NCBI GenBank assembly: GCA_003170275.1
Contig: PNAM01000078.1
Coordinates: forward strand, 44,696-108,695
Direction: 5' to 3'
DNA: 64,000 nucleotides
DNA from: Myxococcales bacterium
Lineage (GTDB): Bacteria > Myxococcota_A > Polyangia > Palsa-1104
Positions 18,101-25,823 of this stretch are shown piece by piece; the stretch's first letter is position 1, and the number at the start of each line of letters is the position of its first letter. The position numbers and the translations under genes were made by a program. The notes under the pieces are model-generated. The model saw only the letters and a list, made by a program, of their open reading frames with translations, did no database searches and had not been told where the DNA came from.

Positions 18101-19273
18101 CACACTTCGCTCGGCTACAAGGACCGCGTGGCTTCGCGCTACCTCGACCTCATCCGCAACCAGCTGACCTGGTACGCGCTGCTTCGCGCCGACTTCGAGG
18201 ACTTCATGGGCGAGACCGGCAACAACCAGTTCTTCGCGGACGAGGACGGCTGGGGCAGCTTCTCGGTCGGCGTGTCGGACGGGTTCGACCTGTTCGGCCG
18301 CGTCATTGCCAAGCCGGAAGCGGGTAACTTCACGATGGTCGCGGCGAACGCCTCGACCGACTACCCGATCGCGTACCTCAAGAAGTCGAGCGACCTGACC
18401 AGCGCTCCGGGCGCGGGCGAGACCACCATCGGTCTCATCGACGGCAAGTACATCGACACCACCTGGGACTTCGACAATTGCGGCTACTACTGGGCCGACG
18501 AGTGCCAGACCCGCATCGGCTACTTCATCGACAAGACGGTCGCCCTCGACGTCCTGTCGCAGTCGCAGGCGTACTTCACCGGCCGAGACACCTCGACCGA
18601 CGTCCGCAAGTATGCGATTGGCTACATCCTGCCGTACAAGAAGCAGATTCAGGAGAAGCTGGGCGCGCTGTTGGCGGGTGACTACAACTCGCTCGCGGCT
18701 CGCGTCGACAACACCAATCCGGCGGCCCTGAAGGTGACCTTGCCGACCTGGAGCATCAACAATCCGGCAGGCGCGGTCACCGGGACGCTGCTCGATCCGG
18801 CCGGCGGATTCACCCTGCAGCTCTACGCGGGTGTGTACGGCCTGTCGTCGTTCCCGACGACCTTCGACCACGACTTCATCGATACCACCCGGATCTTCGT
18901 GGTGGGCAACGGTGAGGCGCCGGTTCCGGATTCGCAGATCACCTGCTCCGTGGCGCCGGGCACGACGGCCAACGGCTACTTCTGCATCACCGACGCGTCG
19001 AGCGGCAAGTCGTACGCCGCGAAGACGTACCCGACTGTGACCGACACGGCCGGCGGGCCGGCGTATCGTCAGGACACCGGCGTCCGCATGCTGCAGACCT
19101 ATGCATCAGTGCTGGCGGCGGCGGTGGCCGAGTGTGCCGCTGCGGCTCCGAACAACTGCACGGCCAAGACCCTCGCGGCCACGCAGTTCAAGGAGAACCT
19201 CGACGTCATGCGCTCGCTGCACAACGCCTACGGCTACGCGAACTACAAGACCGACGCGCCGTTCATCTACTAA
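15170..19273 (+). CDS. Large zinc metalloprotease lipoprotein
   Basis: A 1367-residue exported protein. The signal peptide ends in the lipobox LVTAGC, so it should be lipid-anchored. The zinc motif HEVGHNMGLRHN (HExxHxxGxxH) lies near residue 704, and a methionine turn SSIMDYG follows about 100 residues later: the metzincin arrangement. The flanking regions resemble the DUF5117/DUF4953 zinc-dependent protease family. I chose the ATG that is 10 bases after GGAGG; an ATG three codons earlier is only one base from that site. The C-terminal 350 residues are of unknown fold. Located with a beta-barrel protein; substrate unknown. Confidence 0.85.
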   Translation: MSRFIKISYAALAITLVTAGCTERAPRSFVQPNVIKKSDMDGTWHYIQTVTDAPATSSFMFIGNSSELMKVKFDIQEEVLFARRSYEQIQGSEDAYTQDPSTYEGQPVAAWPIKSQFDIIRDYNATTGEETNRIIESTERAWNEREFIRVDWSNNLLNDADVVGLGINFFFEDGAKVESASYWESDPTKPDAFHMERADDTDADEFTAGEANYMDVTNKWVITPTEKTLSFDEGGVTSTVTYPACFLSYQTDDCSSQVVKVKHSFAKISPKHDFQPRNWDGKQMELFGIWDVGLNRLTYNRQYGVTNSGFKRHAARFNMWKKSYQDDGKTPIPYDQREVRTTPYYAESSLEPFPTELFDSGKEIIRQWNVAVKASLQLVMGKDPGADAFVWCHNPVKLHDDSMGTADDAACKSTLKAQLDALGNVVKDANGDPIYKARQADPRRSTIFWVNQEQNAGPLGYGPPLFDVETGETISGQAYIYGAALDTYAARSRDLVLLIAGKIAPDAYIAGQNVQDWVSQNKAGVNDFPLYGAADVSKKVAAMDFSWAKGQAPEAPIDGSSLGALLTSLRNREDAMYKGGIFGNNNTDLQQLHRDRLRGTQLEGMMVNSDVMQLSGGAASADWTSLSADEKMRVSPIRSQAVRQAINDRLDKMRAFGYDFADFADEGLAQRAFALANDKSIPNMDPEAIRQKLRKDIFLAVTLHEVGHNMGLRHNFRASWDSMNYFPQYWALRSAAATNTAAQRYIGYDPTTGTPVGAKFNGADCATPLRKGTLRPRYIDCPGGAVSMDEFQGGIREFQYSSIMDYGAEFNSDLMGLGMYDKAAMKFSYAGDGYVEVFTDSKTDTLSKQNWASLHAFQNAFGFPSPISLFGSGSINYTSYPNLFNSGAASIGMRKDVPYASISGTDVCDSSGKCYFQSDPDNNPLVPYFFCSDEFVGNLTCARFDSGADAYEQVHDIISRYENFYLLNNFKRDRYTFHTSLGYKDRVASRYLDLIRNQLTWYALLRADFEDFMGETGNNQFFADEDGWGSFSVGVSDGFDLFGRVIAKPEAGNFTMVAANASTDYPIAYLKKSSDLTSAPGAGETTIGLIDGKYIDTTWDFDNCGYYWADECQTRIGYFIDKTVALDVLSQSQAYFTGRDTSTDVRKYAIGYILPYKKQIQEKLGALLAGDYNSLAARVDNTNPAALKVTLPTWSINNPAGAVTGTLLDPAGGFTLQLYAGVYGLSSFPTTFDHDFIDTTRIFVVGNGEAPVPDSQITCSVAPGTTANGYFCITDASSGKSYAAKTYPTVTDTAGGPAYRQDTGVRMLQTYASVLAAAVAECAAAAPNNCTAKTLAATQFKENLDVMRSLHNAYGYANYKTDAPFIY

Positions 19274-19297
19274 GAACGGCTGAATAGCAGCACGGTG

Positions 19298-19328
19298 ACG
19301 GGCCCCCCAAAAAGGGGCCCGTTGCTTT
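19298..19328 (+). terminator. Rho-independent terminator after the metalloprotease
   Basis: Perfect 9-bp stem ACGGGCCCC / GGGGCCCGT with an A-rich loop, followed by TGCTTTT. It separates the protease unit from the dcw cluster that starts 30 bases further on. Confidence 0.9.
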
Positions 19329-19342
19329 TCCGGAGCAAAAAT

Positions 19343-19371
19343 TTGACCTGGTGTCGGGCGGGTGGCTTAAC
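19343..19371 (+). promoter_or_regulatory. Possible dcw cluster promoter
   Basis: TTGACC, 17 bases, CTTAAC directly after the terminator and at the head of the dcw cluster. If it is the real promoter, transcription would begin near 19379, beyond the GTG I give for rsmH, and translation would need a GTG a little further down. The -10 is weak. Confidence 0.3.
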
Positions 19372-20331
19372 CAAGAGACGGTGACGGTTTCCGGAGGCGA
19401 CGCGTTCGTCCATGCCACCGTGTTGGCGGACGAAGCCATGCAGTATCTCGCGCCGCGCGCGGGGGCGGTCTATTGCGATGCGACGCTCGGCGGTGGCGGG
19501 CACGCGCAGCGGATCCTCGAGGCGTCGGCGCCGGATGGACGGTTGGTGGGGATCGATCGCGATCTGACGGCGTTGGCGGCGGCGCGGACGCGGCTCGAAC
19601 GGTTCGGTGACCGGGTGACGCTGGTGCATGGGCGGTTTGGGGATGCGCGGAAGATCCTCGGGGGCTTGGGCGTGGTGCCGATCGATGGGTTCATGCTCGA
19701 CGTGGGCGTCTCGTCGCCGCAGCTCGATCGGGCCGAACGGGGCTTTTCGTTCATGCGCGAGGGGCCGCTCGACATGCGCATGGATCCGTCGAGCGGCGAG
19801 AGCGCGCGGGCGCTGCTCGAGCGCGTGTCGGTCGACGAGCTGGCGGATCTCTTGCGGACCTACGGGGAAGAGCGGTTCGCCGGGCGGATCGCGCGGCGCA
19901 TCAAGGAAGAGATCGAGGCCGGCGGGCTGCAGACCACCACCGAGCTGGCGGCGCTGGTGGCGCATGCGGTGCCGACGCGCGAGCGCTCCAAGGATCCGGC
20001 GACGCGCACGTTTCAGGCGCTGCGCATCGTGGTCAACGACGAGCTGGGCGAGCTCGAGCGGTTCCTGGCCGACTTCCACGAGCTGCTCAAGCCGGGCGGG
20101 CGCGTGGTGGTGATCGCGTTCCATGGGCTCGAGGACGGGCTGGTGAAGAACCGCTTTCGCGATCTGTCGCGCGATCCGGGGCTGCCGCACGACGTGGCGG
20201 AGAAGATGGGCCTCAAGCCGACCGCGGATCTGAAGCTGCTGACGCGCAAGCCGGTGTGGGCGTCCGAGGCGGAGCTGGCGGCCAACCCGCGCTCGCGCTC
20301 GGCGCGGCTGCGCGCGGCGGAGCGATCATGA
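19351..20331 (+). CDS. rsmH: 16S rRNA (cytosine-1402-N4)-methyltransferase
   Basis: Up to 326 residues; the SAM-dependent enzyme that methylates N4 of C1402 in 16S rRNA, by tradition the first enzyme gene of the dcw cluster. DATLGGGGHAQRIL is the SAM-binding motif I, DGFMLDVGVSSPQLD and ERGFSFMREGPLDMRMD are family signatures, and the C-terminal ANPRSRSARLRAAER end is standard. The start is uncertain: the GTG given here adds about 20 residues before the conserved FVHATVL; a second GTG ten codons later is equally possible. The usual upstream neighbour mraZ is missing. Its stop overlaps the ftsL start. Confidence 0.94.
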   Translation: MSGGWLNQETVTVSGGDAFVHATVLADEAMQYLAPRAGAVYCDATLGGGGHAQRILEASAPDGRLVGIDRDLTALAAARTRLERFGDRVTLVHGRFGDARKILGGLGVVPIDGFMLDVGVSSPQLDRAERGFSFMREGPLDMRMDPSSGESARALLERVSVDELADLLRTYGEERFAGRIARRIKEEIEAGGLQTTTELAALVAHAVPTRERSKDPATRTFQALRIVVNDELGELERFLADFHELLKPGGRVVVIAFHGLEDGLVKNRFRDLSRDPGLPHDVAEKMGLKPTADLKLLTRKPVWASEAELAANPRSRSARLRAAERS

Positions 20332-20651
20332 ATCTGATGGGGAGCGAGCGGTCGGTGAGCTGGGTGGTGGCGCTGGTGGTCGGCGTGGTGGCGCTCGCGT
20401 CGCTGCTGCACGTGTGGGTGCATTTGCAGGTGATCGCGATCGGCTACGACATCTCACGTGAGACCAAGGCGCGCCACGATCTGTCGGAGCTGAACCAACG
20501 GCTCAGCCTCGAGGTGCGCACGCGCATGGATCTATCGGTGATCGAGCGGGCCGCGCGCGAGCAGCTCAAGATGGCGCCGCCGGATCCGCGCGGGATTCGC
20601 GTGCTGGTGCTCAATGGGCCCCCTCGCCCAGCGCAGGGTGGATCGCGATGA
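20328..20651 (+). CDS. ftsL: FtsL-like cell division protein
   Basis: A 107-residue bitopic membrane protein at the position of ftsL. A short cytoplasmic start is followed by one membrane helix (WVVALVVGVVALASLLHVW) and a periplasmic helix (LSELNQRLSLEVRTRMDLS) of coiled-coil character, then AAREQLKMAPPDP, the usual FtsL end. FtsL links FtsQ/FtsB to FtsW/FtsI in the divisome. The start overlaps the rsmH stop (ATGA) and the stop overlaps the ftsI start. Two unusual DNA signals lie in this small gene: a parS-like palindrome and, at its 3' end, copy B of the 32-bp repeat, which encodes its last residues. Confidence 0.85.
   Translation: MNLMGSERSVSWVVALVVGVVALASLLHVWVHLQVIAIGYDISRETKARHDLSELNQRLSLEVRTRMDLSVIERAAREQLKMAPPDPRGIRVLVLNGPPRPAQGGSR
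20452..20463. promoter_or_regulatory. parS-like palindrome 1
   Basis: Perfect 12-bp palindrome TCTCACGTGAGA inside ftsL (read as I-S-R-E). It shares the TCACGTGA core of ParB-binding parS and differs from TTTCACGTGAAA by one symmetric pair. One of three identical copies in the window. Confidence 0.55.
20615..20646 (+). repeat. 32-bp dispersed coding repeat, copy B
   Basis: Starts TGGGCCCCCTCGC, ends AGGGTGGATCGC. Encodes the last residues of FtsL (GPPRPAQGGS) in a frame shifted relative to copies A and C. Its 3' end (GGGTGG) is also the only ribosome-site-like sequence for the ftsI start two bases later. Confidence 0.55.
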
Positions 20652-22735
20652 CCAAAGAGAAGCCGTATACGCCGGGGCGCTGGGTGAAGGTGCGGCTGTA
20701 CCTGGCGGCCGGGGTGATGGCGTCGCTGTTCGGGATGCTGGGCTATCGCGCGTTCGTGCTGCAGGTGCGCGAGTCCGAGCGGCTCAAGAACATGGCCGAG
20801 GATCAATACCTGGAGAACGTCGAGCTGCCGCCCAAGCGCGGGCGCATCCTCGACCGCAACGGGGCGGAGCTGGCGGCGTCGGCCGAGGTGGATTCGGTGC
20901 ACGCCAACTCGCGCGCGCTGCTGGCCGCCGGCAAGGTGGAAGAAGTGGCGCGTGCGCTGGCCGAGCCGCTGCGCATGGATCGGCGCGAGCTGGAGAAGAA
21001 GCTGCGCGCGCGGCGCTTTTTCACCTGGGTCAAGCGCCGCATCACGTCCGAGGAGGCGCGGGCGGTGCGCGAGCTCGGGCTGCCCAACGTGTACCTCGAC
21101 AAGGAGCCGCGCCGCTACTACCCGAACCGTGGGCTGGCAGGGCCGCTGCTCGGATGGGCCGGGCTGGATGCGCGCGGGCAGGAAGGCATCGAGCTCGAGT
21201 ACGATCGCTGGCTGCGCGGTGCGCGCGCGCAGGTGGCCGGGCTGCGCGATGCGCTCGGACGCTCGGTGATGGTCGGCGGGCTCGGCGATGTCAGCGACGT
21301 GGCGGGGCACGATCTGGAGACCACCATCGATCGCTACGTGCAGTTTCGGCTGGAGCGCGCGCTGGAGAACGGCGTGAGCGCGCACCACGCCAAGGCGGGC
21401 GTGGCGGTGGCGCTCGATCCGCGTAACGGCGAGGTGCTGGCGATGGCGTCGGTGCCGTCGCTGAACCCGAACGAGCCGGACGGCGCACTGGGCCCCTGCG
21501 CGAAGGGCAAGGCGGGTTGCGAGGAGCGCGGTGTGCGCAACCGGTCGGTGACCGACCCGTTCGAGCCGGGCTCGACGATGAAGACCTTCACCATCACCGG
21601 CGCGCTCGAGGCCGGCGTGGTCAAGCCGGCCGACAACTGGTTCTGCGAGAACGGGCGCTACCAGGTGGGGCCGGCGTACATCCACGATGCGGAAAAAATC
21701 GGCGACGCGACCACCGTCGAGGTGCTGGCCAAGTCGTCCAACATCTGCACCGCCAAGATCGCCGCGCGCGAGGGGCGCGAGCGCCTGCACGACATGCTGT
21801 TGCGGTTCGGGTTTGGCAAGCCGACCGGCGTGGATCTGCCGGGTGAGCGCGCGGGACAGGTGCGCTCGGTGCAGCGGATGGGAGTCGTCGAGACCGCCAC
21901 CATGTCGTTCGGACAGGGCCTCACCGCCACCCCGCTGCAGGTGGCGGCGGGCTACGCGGCGATCGCCAACGGCGGCATCTGGAACCGGCCGCACGTGATG
22001 CGGCGGGTGGTCGATAGCGCGGGGCAGGTGGTGCTGGAGGCCAATCCGCCCGCGGACGCGCGGCGCGTGATCGATCCGGAGCTGGCGCAGACGGTGCGCG
22101 GCATGCTGGTGGCGGTGACCCAAAAGGGCGGCACGGCGGAGAAGCTCAGCCTGCCGGGGTACACCTTCGCGGGCAAGACCGGCACCGCGCAAAAGGTCGA
22201 TCCGGTGACGCGCCACTACTCGACAGAGAAGTGGGCGTCGTCGTTCGTCGGGTTCGCGCCGGCGGACGATCCGCGGCTGGTGATCTTCGTGATGATCGAC
22301 GAGCCGCAGGGGACGCACTACGGATCGATGGTGGCGGGGCCGGTGTTTCAGGACGTGATGATCGATGCGCTGCGCTGGCTGGGCGTGCCGCCGAACGCGG
22401 CCATGCTGGCGGACGCGAAGCCCACCAAGCCGACCCCCGCCGTCAACGGCAACGCGAACGCCGGCGTGCACAGCAGCGCGACCGTCAGCGTCAACGACGA
22501 GGAAGACGGCGAGGACGACAGCTTCGTCGCTGCCGCAGACGATCCGCGTGAGCTGGCGGCGAGCGAGGTGCGCGACTTCACCGGCATGAGCGTCGGCGAG
22601 GCGCTCGACGCGGCCCGTCGCGCGGGGCTGCGCGTCGAGGTGATGGGCTCGGGAACCGCGACCGCGCAGTCGCCGGGTCCGGGCGAGTCCCGGCGCGGGG
22701 CGGCCTGCAGAGTGGTCTTTACACCGCCCGGATGA
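20648..22735 (+). CDS. ftsI: Septal peptidoglycan transpeptidase with PASTA domain
   Basis: A 695-residue class B penicillin-binding protein (PBP3/FtsI type) that cross-links septal peptidoglycan in the periplasm. One N-terminal membrane helix (YLAAGVMASLFGMLGYRAFV), the pedestal domain with PPKRGRILDRNG, then the transpeptidase: active serine in STMK (about residues 309-312), SSN near 363-365, KTG near 510. The last 75 residues after an acidic linker form a PASTA domain (VRDFTGMSVGEALDAARRAG), seen in some but not all FtsI proteins. The loop before the active site is longer than usual because copy C of the 32-bp repeat lies in it. Confidence 0.95.
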   Translation: MTKEKPYTPGRWVKVRLYLAAGVMASLFGMLGYRAFVLQVRESERLKNMAEDQYLENVELPPKRGRILDRNGAELAASAEVDSVHANSRALLAAGKVEEVARALAEPLRMDRRELEKKLRARRFFTWVKRRITSEEARAVRELGLPNVYLDKEPRRYYPNRGLAGPLLGWAGLDARGQEGIELEYDRWLRGARAQVAGLRDALGRSVMVGGLGDVSDVAGHDLETTIDRYVQFRLERALENGVSAHHAKAGVAVALDPRNGEVLAMASVPSLNPNEPDGALGPCAKGKAGCEERGVRNRSVTDPFEPGSTMKTFTITGALEAGVVKPADNWFCENGRYQVGPAYIHDAEKIGDATTVEVLAKSSNICTAKIAAREGRERLHDMLLRFGFGKPTGVDLPGERAGQVRSVQRMGVVETATMSFGQGLTATPLQVAAGYAAIANGGIWNRPHVMRRVVDSAGQVVLEANPPADARRVIDPELAQTVRGMLVAVTQKGGTAEKLSLPGYTFAGKTGTAQKVDPVTRHYSTEKWASSFVGFAPADDPRLVIFVMIDEPQGTHYGSMVAGPVFQDVMIDALRWLGVPPNAAMLADAKPTKPTPAVNGNANAGVHSSATVSVNDEEDGEDDSFVAAADDPRELAASEVRDFTGMSVGEALDAARRAGLRVEVMGSGTATAQSPGPGESRRGAACRVVFTPPG
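21489..21520 (+). repeat. 32-bp dispersed coding repeat, copy C
   Basis: Starts TGGGCCCCTGCGC, ends AGGCGGGTTGC. In frame inside ftsI, read as LGPCAKGKAGC, in the loop between NPNEP and RNRSVTDPFEPGS that is short in ordinary FtsI. Same reading frame as copy D. Confidence 0.65.
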
Positions 22736-22859
22736 CGCCGCATGGGCATAAGCGCTCGCTCATCGTGTGGGTTGTGACACACCGGCGCGAATCGATTGTC
22801 CAACTGGTTGAAAAGACTCGGCGGCCGATCGGGCCGCGGAGTTGCAACGAGACCGTTCC

Positions 22860-24386
22860 ATGAAGCTGGCCGAGCTGCTCGCGGGGGTTCCGGTGATCGC
22901 GATCGACGGCGGTGACGCCGAGGTCGAGATCGCCGAGGTGCGCGATGACTCGCGCGCAGTCGGCGCGGGCGATCTGTTCGTGGCGGTGCGCGGGCAGACG
23001 GTCGACGGGCACGCGTATCTGCGGGCGGCGGCCGAGCGGCGCGCGCGCGCGGTGGTGGTCGAGGCGGGCGTCTCACGTGAGATGTTCGGCGGCGTGCGCG
23101 TGCAGGTGCCGTCGACGGCGAAGGCGCTCGGCGTGATCGCGGCCAACCGGTTCGGGCGACCGGCCGATGCGCTGACCATGGTCGGCGTCACCGGCACCAA
23201 CGGCAAGACCACCACCACGTTCCTGGTCGAGGCGCTGGCGCGCGCAGCGGGCGGCGAGCCGGGCGTGCTGGGAACGGTGACCTATCGCTACCAGGACATC
23301 TCGCGGCCGGCGCCGTTCACCACGCCGACGCCGCTCGAGCTGCACGCCACGCTCGACGAGATGCGGCGCGCGGGCTGCACGCACGTGGCGATGGAGTGCT
23401 CGTCGCACGCGCTCGCGCTCGACCGGCTCGAAGGCGTGTGCTTCTCCGTGGCGGCGTTCACCAACCTCACGCAAGACCACCTCGATTTCCACCAGACGAT
23501 GGAGCGCTATCGCGACGCCAAGGCGAAGCTGTTCGCCGAGCACGTGCGACCCGACGGCGTGTCGGTGGTGCTGATGGACCATCCGTTCGGCGCGCACATG
23601 GCGGCGGCTGCGCGCGGGCGGGTGATCCGCGTGTCGGCGATGCTGGGCGCGGCTGGAGACGTGCGGCTCGAGCGCTTCGATCAGGACGTGACCGGCATCC
23701 GCGCGCAGTTTGCGACGCCGGCGGGGACCGTGAAGCTGACGTCGCCGCTGATCGGCTTGTTCAACCTGGAGAACCTGGCGGTGGCGGTCGGGATCGGCGT
23801 CGGCCTCGGCCTGGCGCCAGAGACGATCGCGCGCGGGCTCGACGGCGTGCGCGGCGTGCCGGGGCGGCTCGAGCGCGTGGGCGCCTCGGACGTGTTCGTC
23901 GACTATGCGCACACGCCCGACGCGCTCGAGCGGGTGATGCAAGCGCTGCGGCCGCTCACCCGCGGGCGCCTGATCGTGGTGTTCGGCTGCGGCGGCGATC
24001 GCGATCGCACCAAGCGGCCCAAGATGGGGCGCGCGGTGGCCCGGGACGCCGACGTGGCGATCGTCACCAGCGACAATCCGCGCACCGAAGATCCCGGATC
24101 GATCTTGCAGATGATCCTGGCCGGCGTGAACCAGGAGCCGAGCGCGGCGATTCCCGTGGCGCAGCTCGCCTCAGCCAAGCGCGGGCACATGGCGCTGGTC
24201 GATCGACGAATGGCGATCGAGGCGGCGATCTCGGCGTCGCGGCCCGGCGACGTGGTGCTGATCGCCGGCAAGGGACACGAGGACTACCAGATCGTCGGCA
24301 AGACCAAGCACCACTTCGACGATCGCGAAGAGGCGGCGGCGGCGCTGCAGAAATTGGCCAACAACGCCGGAAAAGCCCAAAGTTAG
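22860..24386 (+). CDS. murE: UDP-MurNAc-L-Ala-D-Glu:meso-DAP ligase
   Basis: A 508-residue Mur ligase adding the third stem-peptide residue in the cytoplasm. The ATP motif VTGTNGKTTTTFL lies near residue 111, the central domain has ECSSHALALDRL with the carbamylated-lysine region, and SDNPRTEDP near residue 404 contains DNPR, the motif that selects meso-diaminopimelate, so the wall is DAP-type. The ATG used starts MKLAELLAG. It lies 124 bases after ftsI, the largest gap in the first half of the cluster; no clear promoter was recognised there. A parS-like palindrome lies within the N-terminal domain. Confidence 0.96.
   Translation: MKLAELLAGVPVIAIDGGDAEVEIAEVRDDSRAVGAGDLFVAVRGQTVDGHAYLRAAAERRARAVVVEAGVSREMFGGVRVQVPSTAKALGVIAANRFGRPADALTMVGVTGTNGKTTTTFLVEALARAAGGEPGVLGTVTYRYQDISRPAPFTTPTPLELHATLDEMRRAGCTHVAMECSSHALALDRLEGVCFSVAAFTNLTQDHLDFHQTMERYRDAKAKLFAEHVRPDGVSVVLMDHPFGAHMAAAARGRVIRVSAMLGAAGDVRLERFDQDVTGIRAQFATPAGTVKLTSPLIGLFNLENLAVAVGIGVGLGLAPETIARGLDGVRGVPGRLERVGASDVFVDYAHTPDALERVMQALRPLTRGRLIVVFGCGGDRDRTKRPKMGRAVARDADVAIVTSDNPRTEDPGSILQMILAGVNQEPSAAIPVAQLASAKRGHMALVDRRMAIEAAISASRPGDVVLIAGKGHEDYQIVGKTKHHFDDREEAAAALQKLANNAGKAQS
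23071..23082. promoter_or_regulatory. parS-like palindrome 2
   Basis: Second identical copy of TCTCACGTGAGA, inside murE (read as V-S-R-E, using the serine codon TCA that is uncommon in this GC-rich DNA). Extended on both sides to G and T. Confidence 0.55.
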
Positions 24387-24389
24387 GCC

Positions 24390-25823
24390 ATGCAGTCGGG
24401 TATCGACATTCCCCTCGAGCGGGTGGTCTCGGCCACCGGCGGCGCGGTGATGAACGCGGGAGCGCTGCGTTTCTCCGCGGCGGTGATCGACGGACGGGAT
24501 GTGCCGAAGGGCGCGCTGTTCTTCGCGGTCAAGGGCGATCGCTTCGACGGACACGACTTCGCCGGGCAAGCGGTGGCTGCCGGCGCCGACGGCGTGGTGG
24601 TCGCGCGCGGGCGCGGCGCGAGCTTGCAGGGCAGCGGCGCAGCGACGGTGATCGAGGTCGACGACCCGGTGGCCGCGCTCGGCAAGCTGGCGCACGCGCA
24701 GCGCCAGGCGATGCCGGAGTGCAAGGTGGTGGCGATCACCGGATCGAATGGAAAGACGACCACCAAGGAGATGATGGCGTCGATCCTGGTCGCGTCGGCG
24801 GGCGCGGACGCGGTGCTCAAGACCGAGGGCAACCTGAACAACCACCTGGGCGTGCCGCTGACGCTGTTGCGCTTGACGGCGAGCCATCGCTTCGCGGTGA
24901 TCGAGATGGGGATGAGCGCGCTGGGCGAGATCGCGTACCTGACCCAGCTCGCGCGGCCGGACGTGGGCGTGGTGGTGTCGATCGCGCCGGTGCACCTCGA
25001 GGGGCTGGGCACGATCGAAAACATCGCCCGCGCCAAGGGCGAGATCTGGCAGGGCCTGGCCGAGGGCGGGTTCGCGGTGCTGCCCGTCGATGACGAGCGG
25101 CTGCAGGCGTACGTGGCGAACGTTCCGGCGGAGCGGCGCTTCACGTTCGGGCCGCGCACCAGGCTGCAGCCGACCGTCGGCTACGAAGACGTGACTGCGG
25201 ATCAGAAGGGCATCACCGTGCGCCTGCACCTAAAGGGACACACCTCGCGCACCGGCGCGCTGGCGCGCATTCCCATGGTCGGCGCGCACAACGCGTCGAA
25301 CGCCGCCGCCGCCGCCGCCGCCGCGCTGGCGCTCGAGGTCGGCGAAGGCTCGATCCTCGAAGGGCTGGCGACCGCCAAACCGGCGAAGCACCGCGCGCAG
25401 CTGGTCGCGGTCGGCGATCGCACCGTGCTCGACGATTGCTATAACGCCAGCCCGCTGTCGATGCGCGCCGCGCTCGACGCGCTGGTCTCGACCACGCCCG
25501 CGGGCCACCAGAAGATCGCGGTGCTCGGCGACATGCTCGAGCTGGGCGCCGATTCCCCGTCGCTGCACCGCGAGCTCGGGCGTTACGCGGCGGCGCACGC
25601 CGATCTGGTGATCGCGTTCGGCGCGCTGGGCAAGCAGATCGCCGAGGGCGCGATCGCAGAGGCCGGTGCCGCGCGTGTCGCGCACACCGACGATCCACGC
25701 GAGGCCGCCGAACGCGCATGGAAGGCCTCGAAGGCGGGCGACGTGATCCTGGTCAAAGCCTCGCGCGGCATGAAGCTCGAACGCGTGATCGACGCGCTCT
25801 TCCAGCTCGCACGGGGCGGCTGA
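24390..25823 (+). CDS. murF: UDP-MurNAc-tripeptide:D-Ala-D-Ala ligase
   Basis: A 477-residue Mur ligase that adds D-Ala-D-Ala to the tripeptide precursor, completing the UDP-MurNAc-pentapeptide. ITGSNGKTTTKEMM is the ATP loop near residue 117; VIEMGMSALGEI and DDCYNASPLSMRAALD are family-specific. The DUF-like N-terminal fold begins RFSAAVIDGRDVPKGALFFA. It starts 3 bases after the murE stop, and its own stop overlaps the mraY start by one base, implying coupled translation. The dipeptide comes from Ddl, encoded nine genes further along. Identification is secure. Confidence 0.95.
   Translation: MQSGIDIPLERVVSATGGAVMNAGALRFSAAVIDGRDVPKGALFFAVKGDRFDGHDFAGQAVAAGADGVVVARGRGASLQGSGAATVIEVDDPVAALGKLAHAQRQAMPECKVVAITGSNGKTTTKEMMASILVASAGADAVLKTEGNLNNHLGVPLTLLRLTASHRFAVIEMGMSALGEIAYLTQLARPDVGVVVSIAPVHLEGLGTIENIARAKGEIWQGLAEGGFAVLPVDDERLQAYVANVPAERRFTFGPRTRLQPTVGYEDVTADQKGITVRLHLKGHTSRTGALARIPMVGAHNASNAAAAAAAALALEVGEGSILEGLATAKPAKHRAQLVAVGDRTVLDDCYNASPLSMRAALDALVSTTPAGHQKIAVLGDMLELGADSPSLHRELGRYAAAHADLVIAFGALGKQIAEGAIAEAGAARVAHTDDPREAAERAWKASKAGDVILVKASRGMKLERVIDALFQLARGG

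Noticed and set aside
15119..18871. Very long open frame (about 1250 codons) on the minus strand opposite the metalloprotease
   Set aside because: It is an antisense shadow caused by high GC content: Arg/Val/His-rich translation without domains, while the plus strand has a signal peptide, zinc motif and sensible composition.
20444..22471. Long minus-strand frame opposite ftsL-ftsI
   Set aside because: Antisense shadow with His/Arg-rich low-complexity translation; the plus strand holds unmistakable ftsI motifs.
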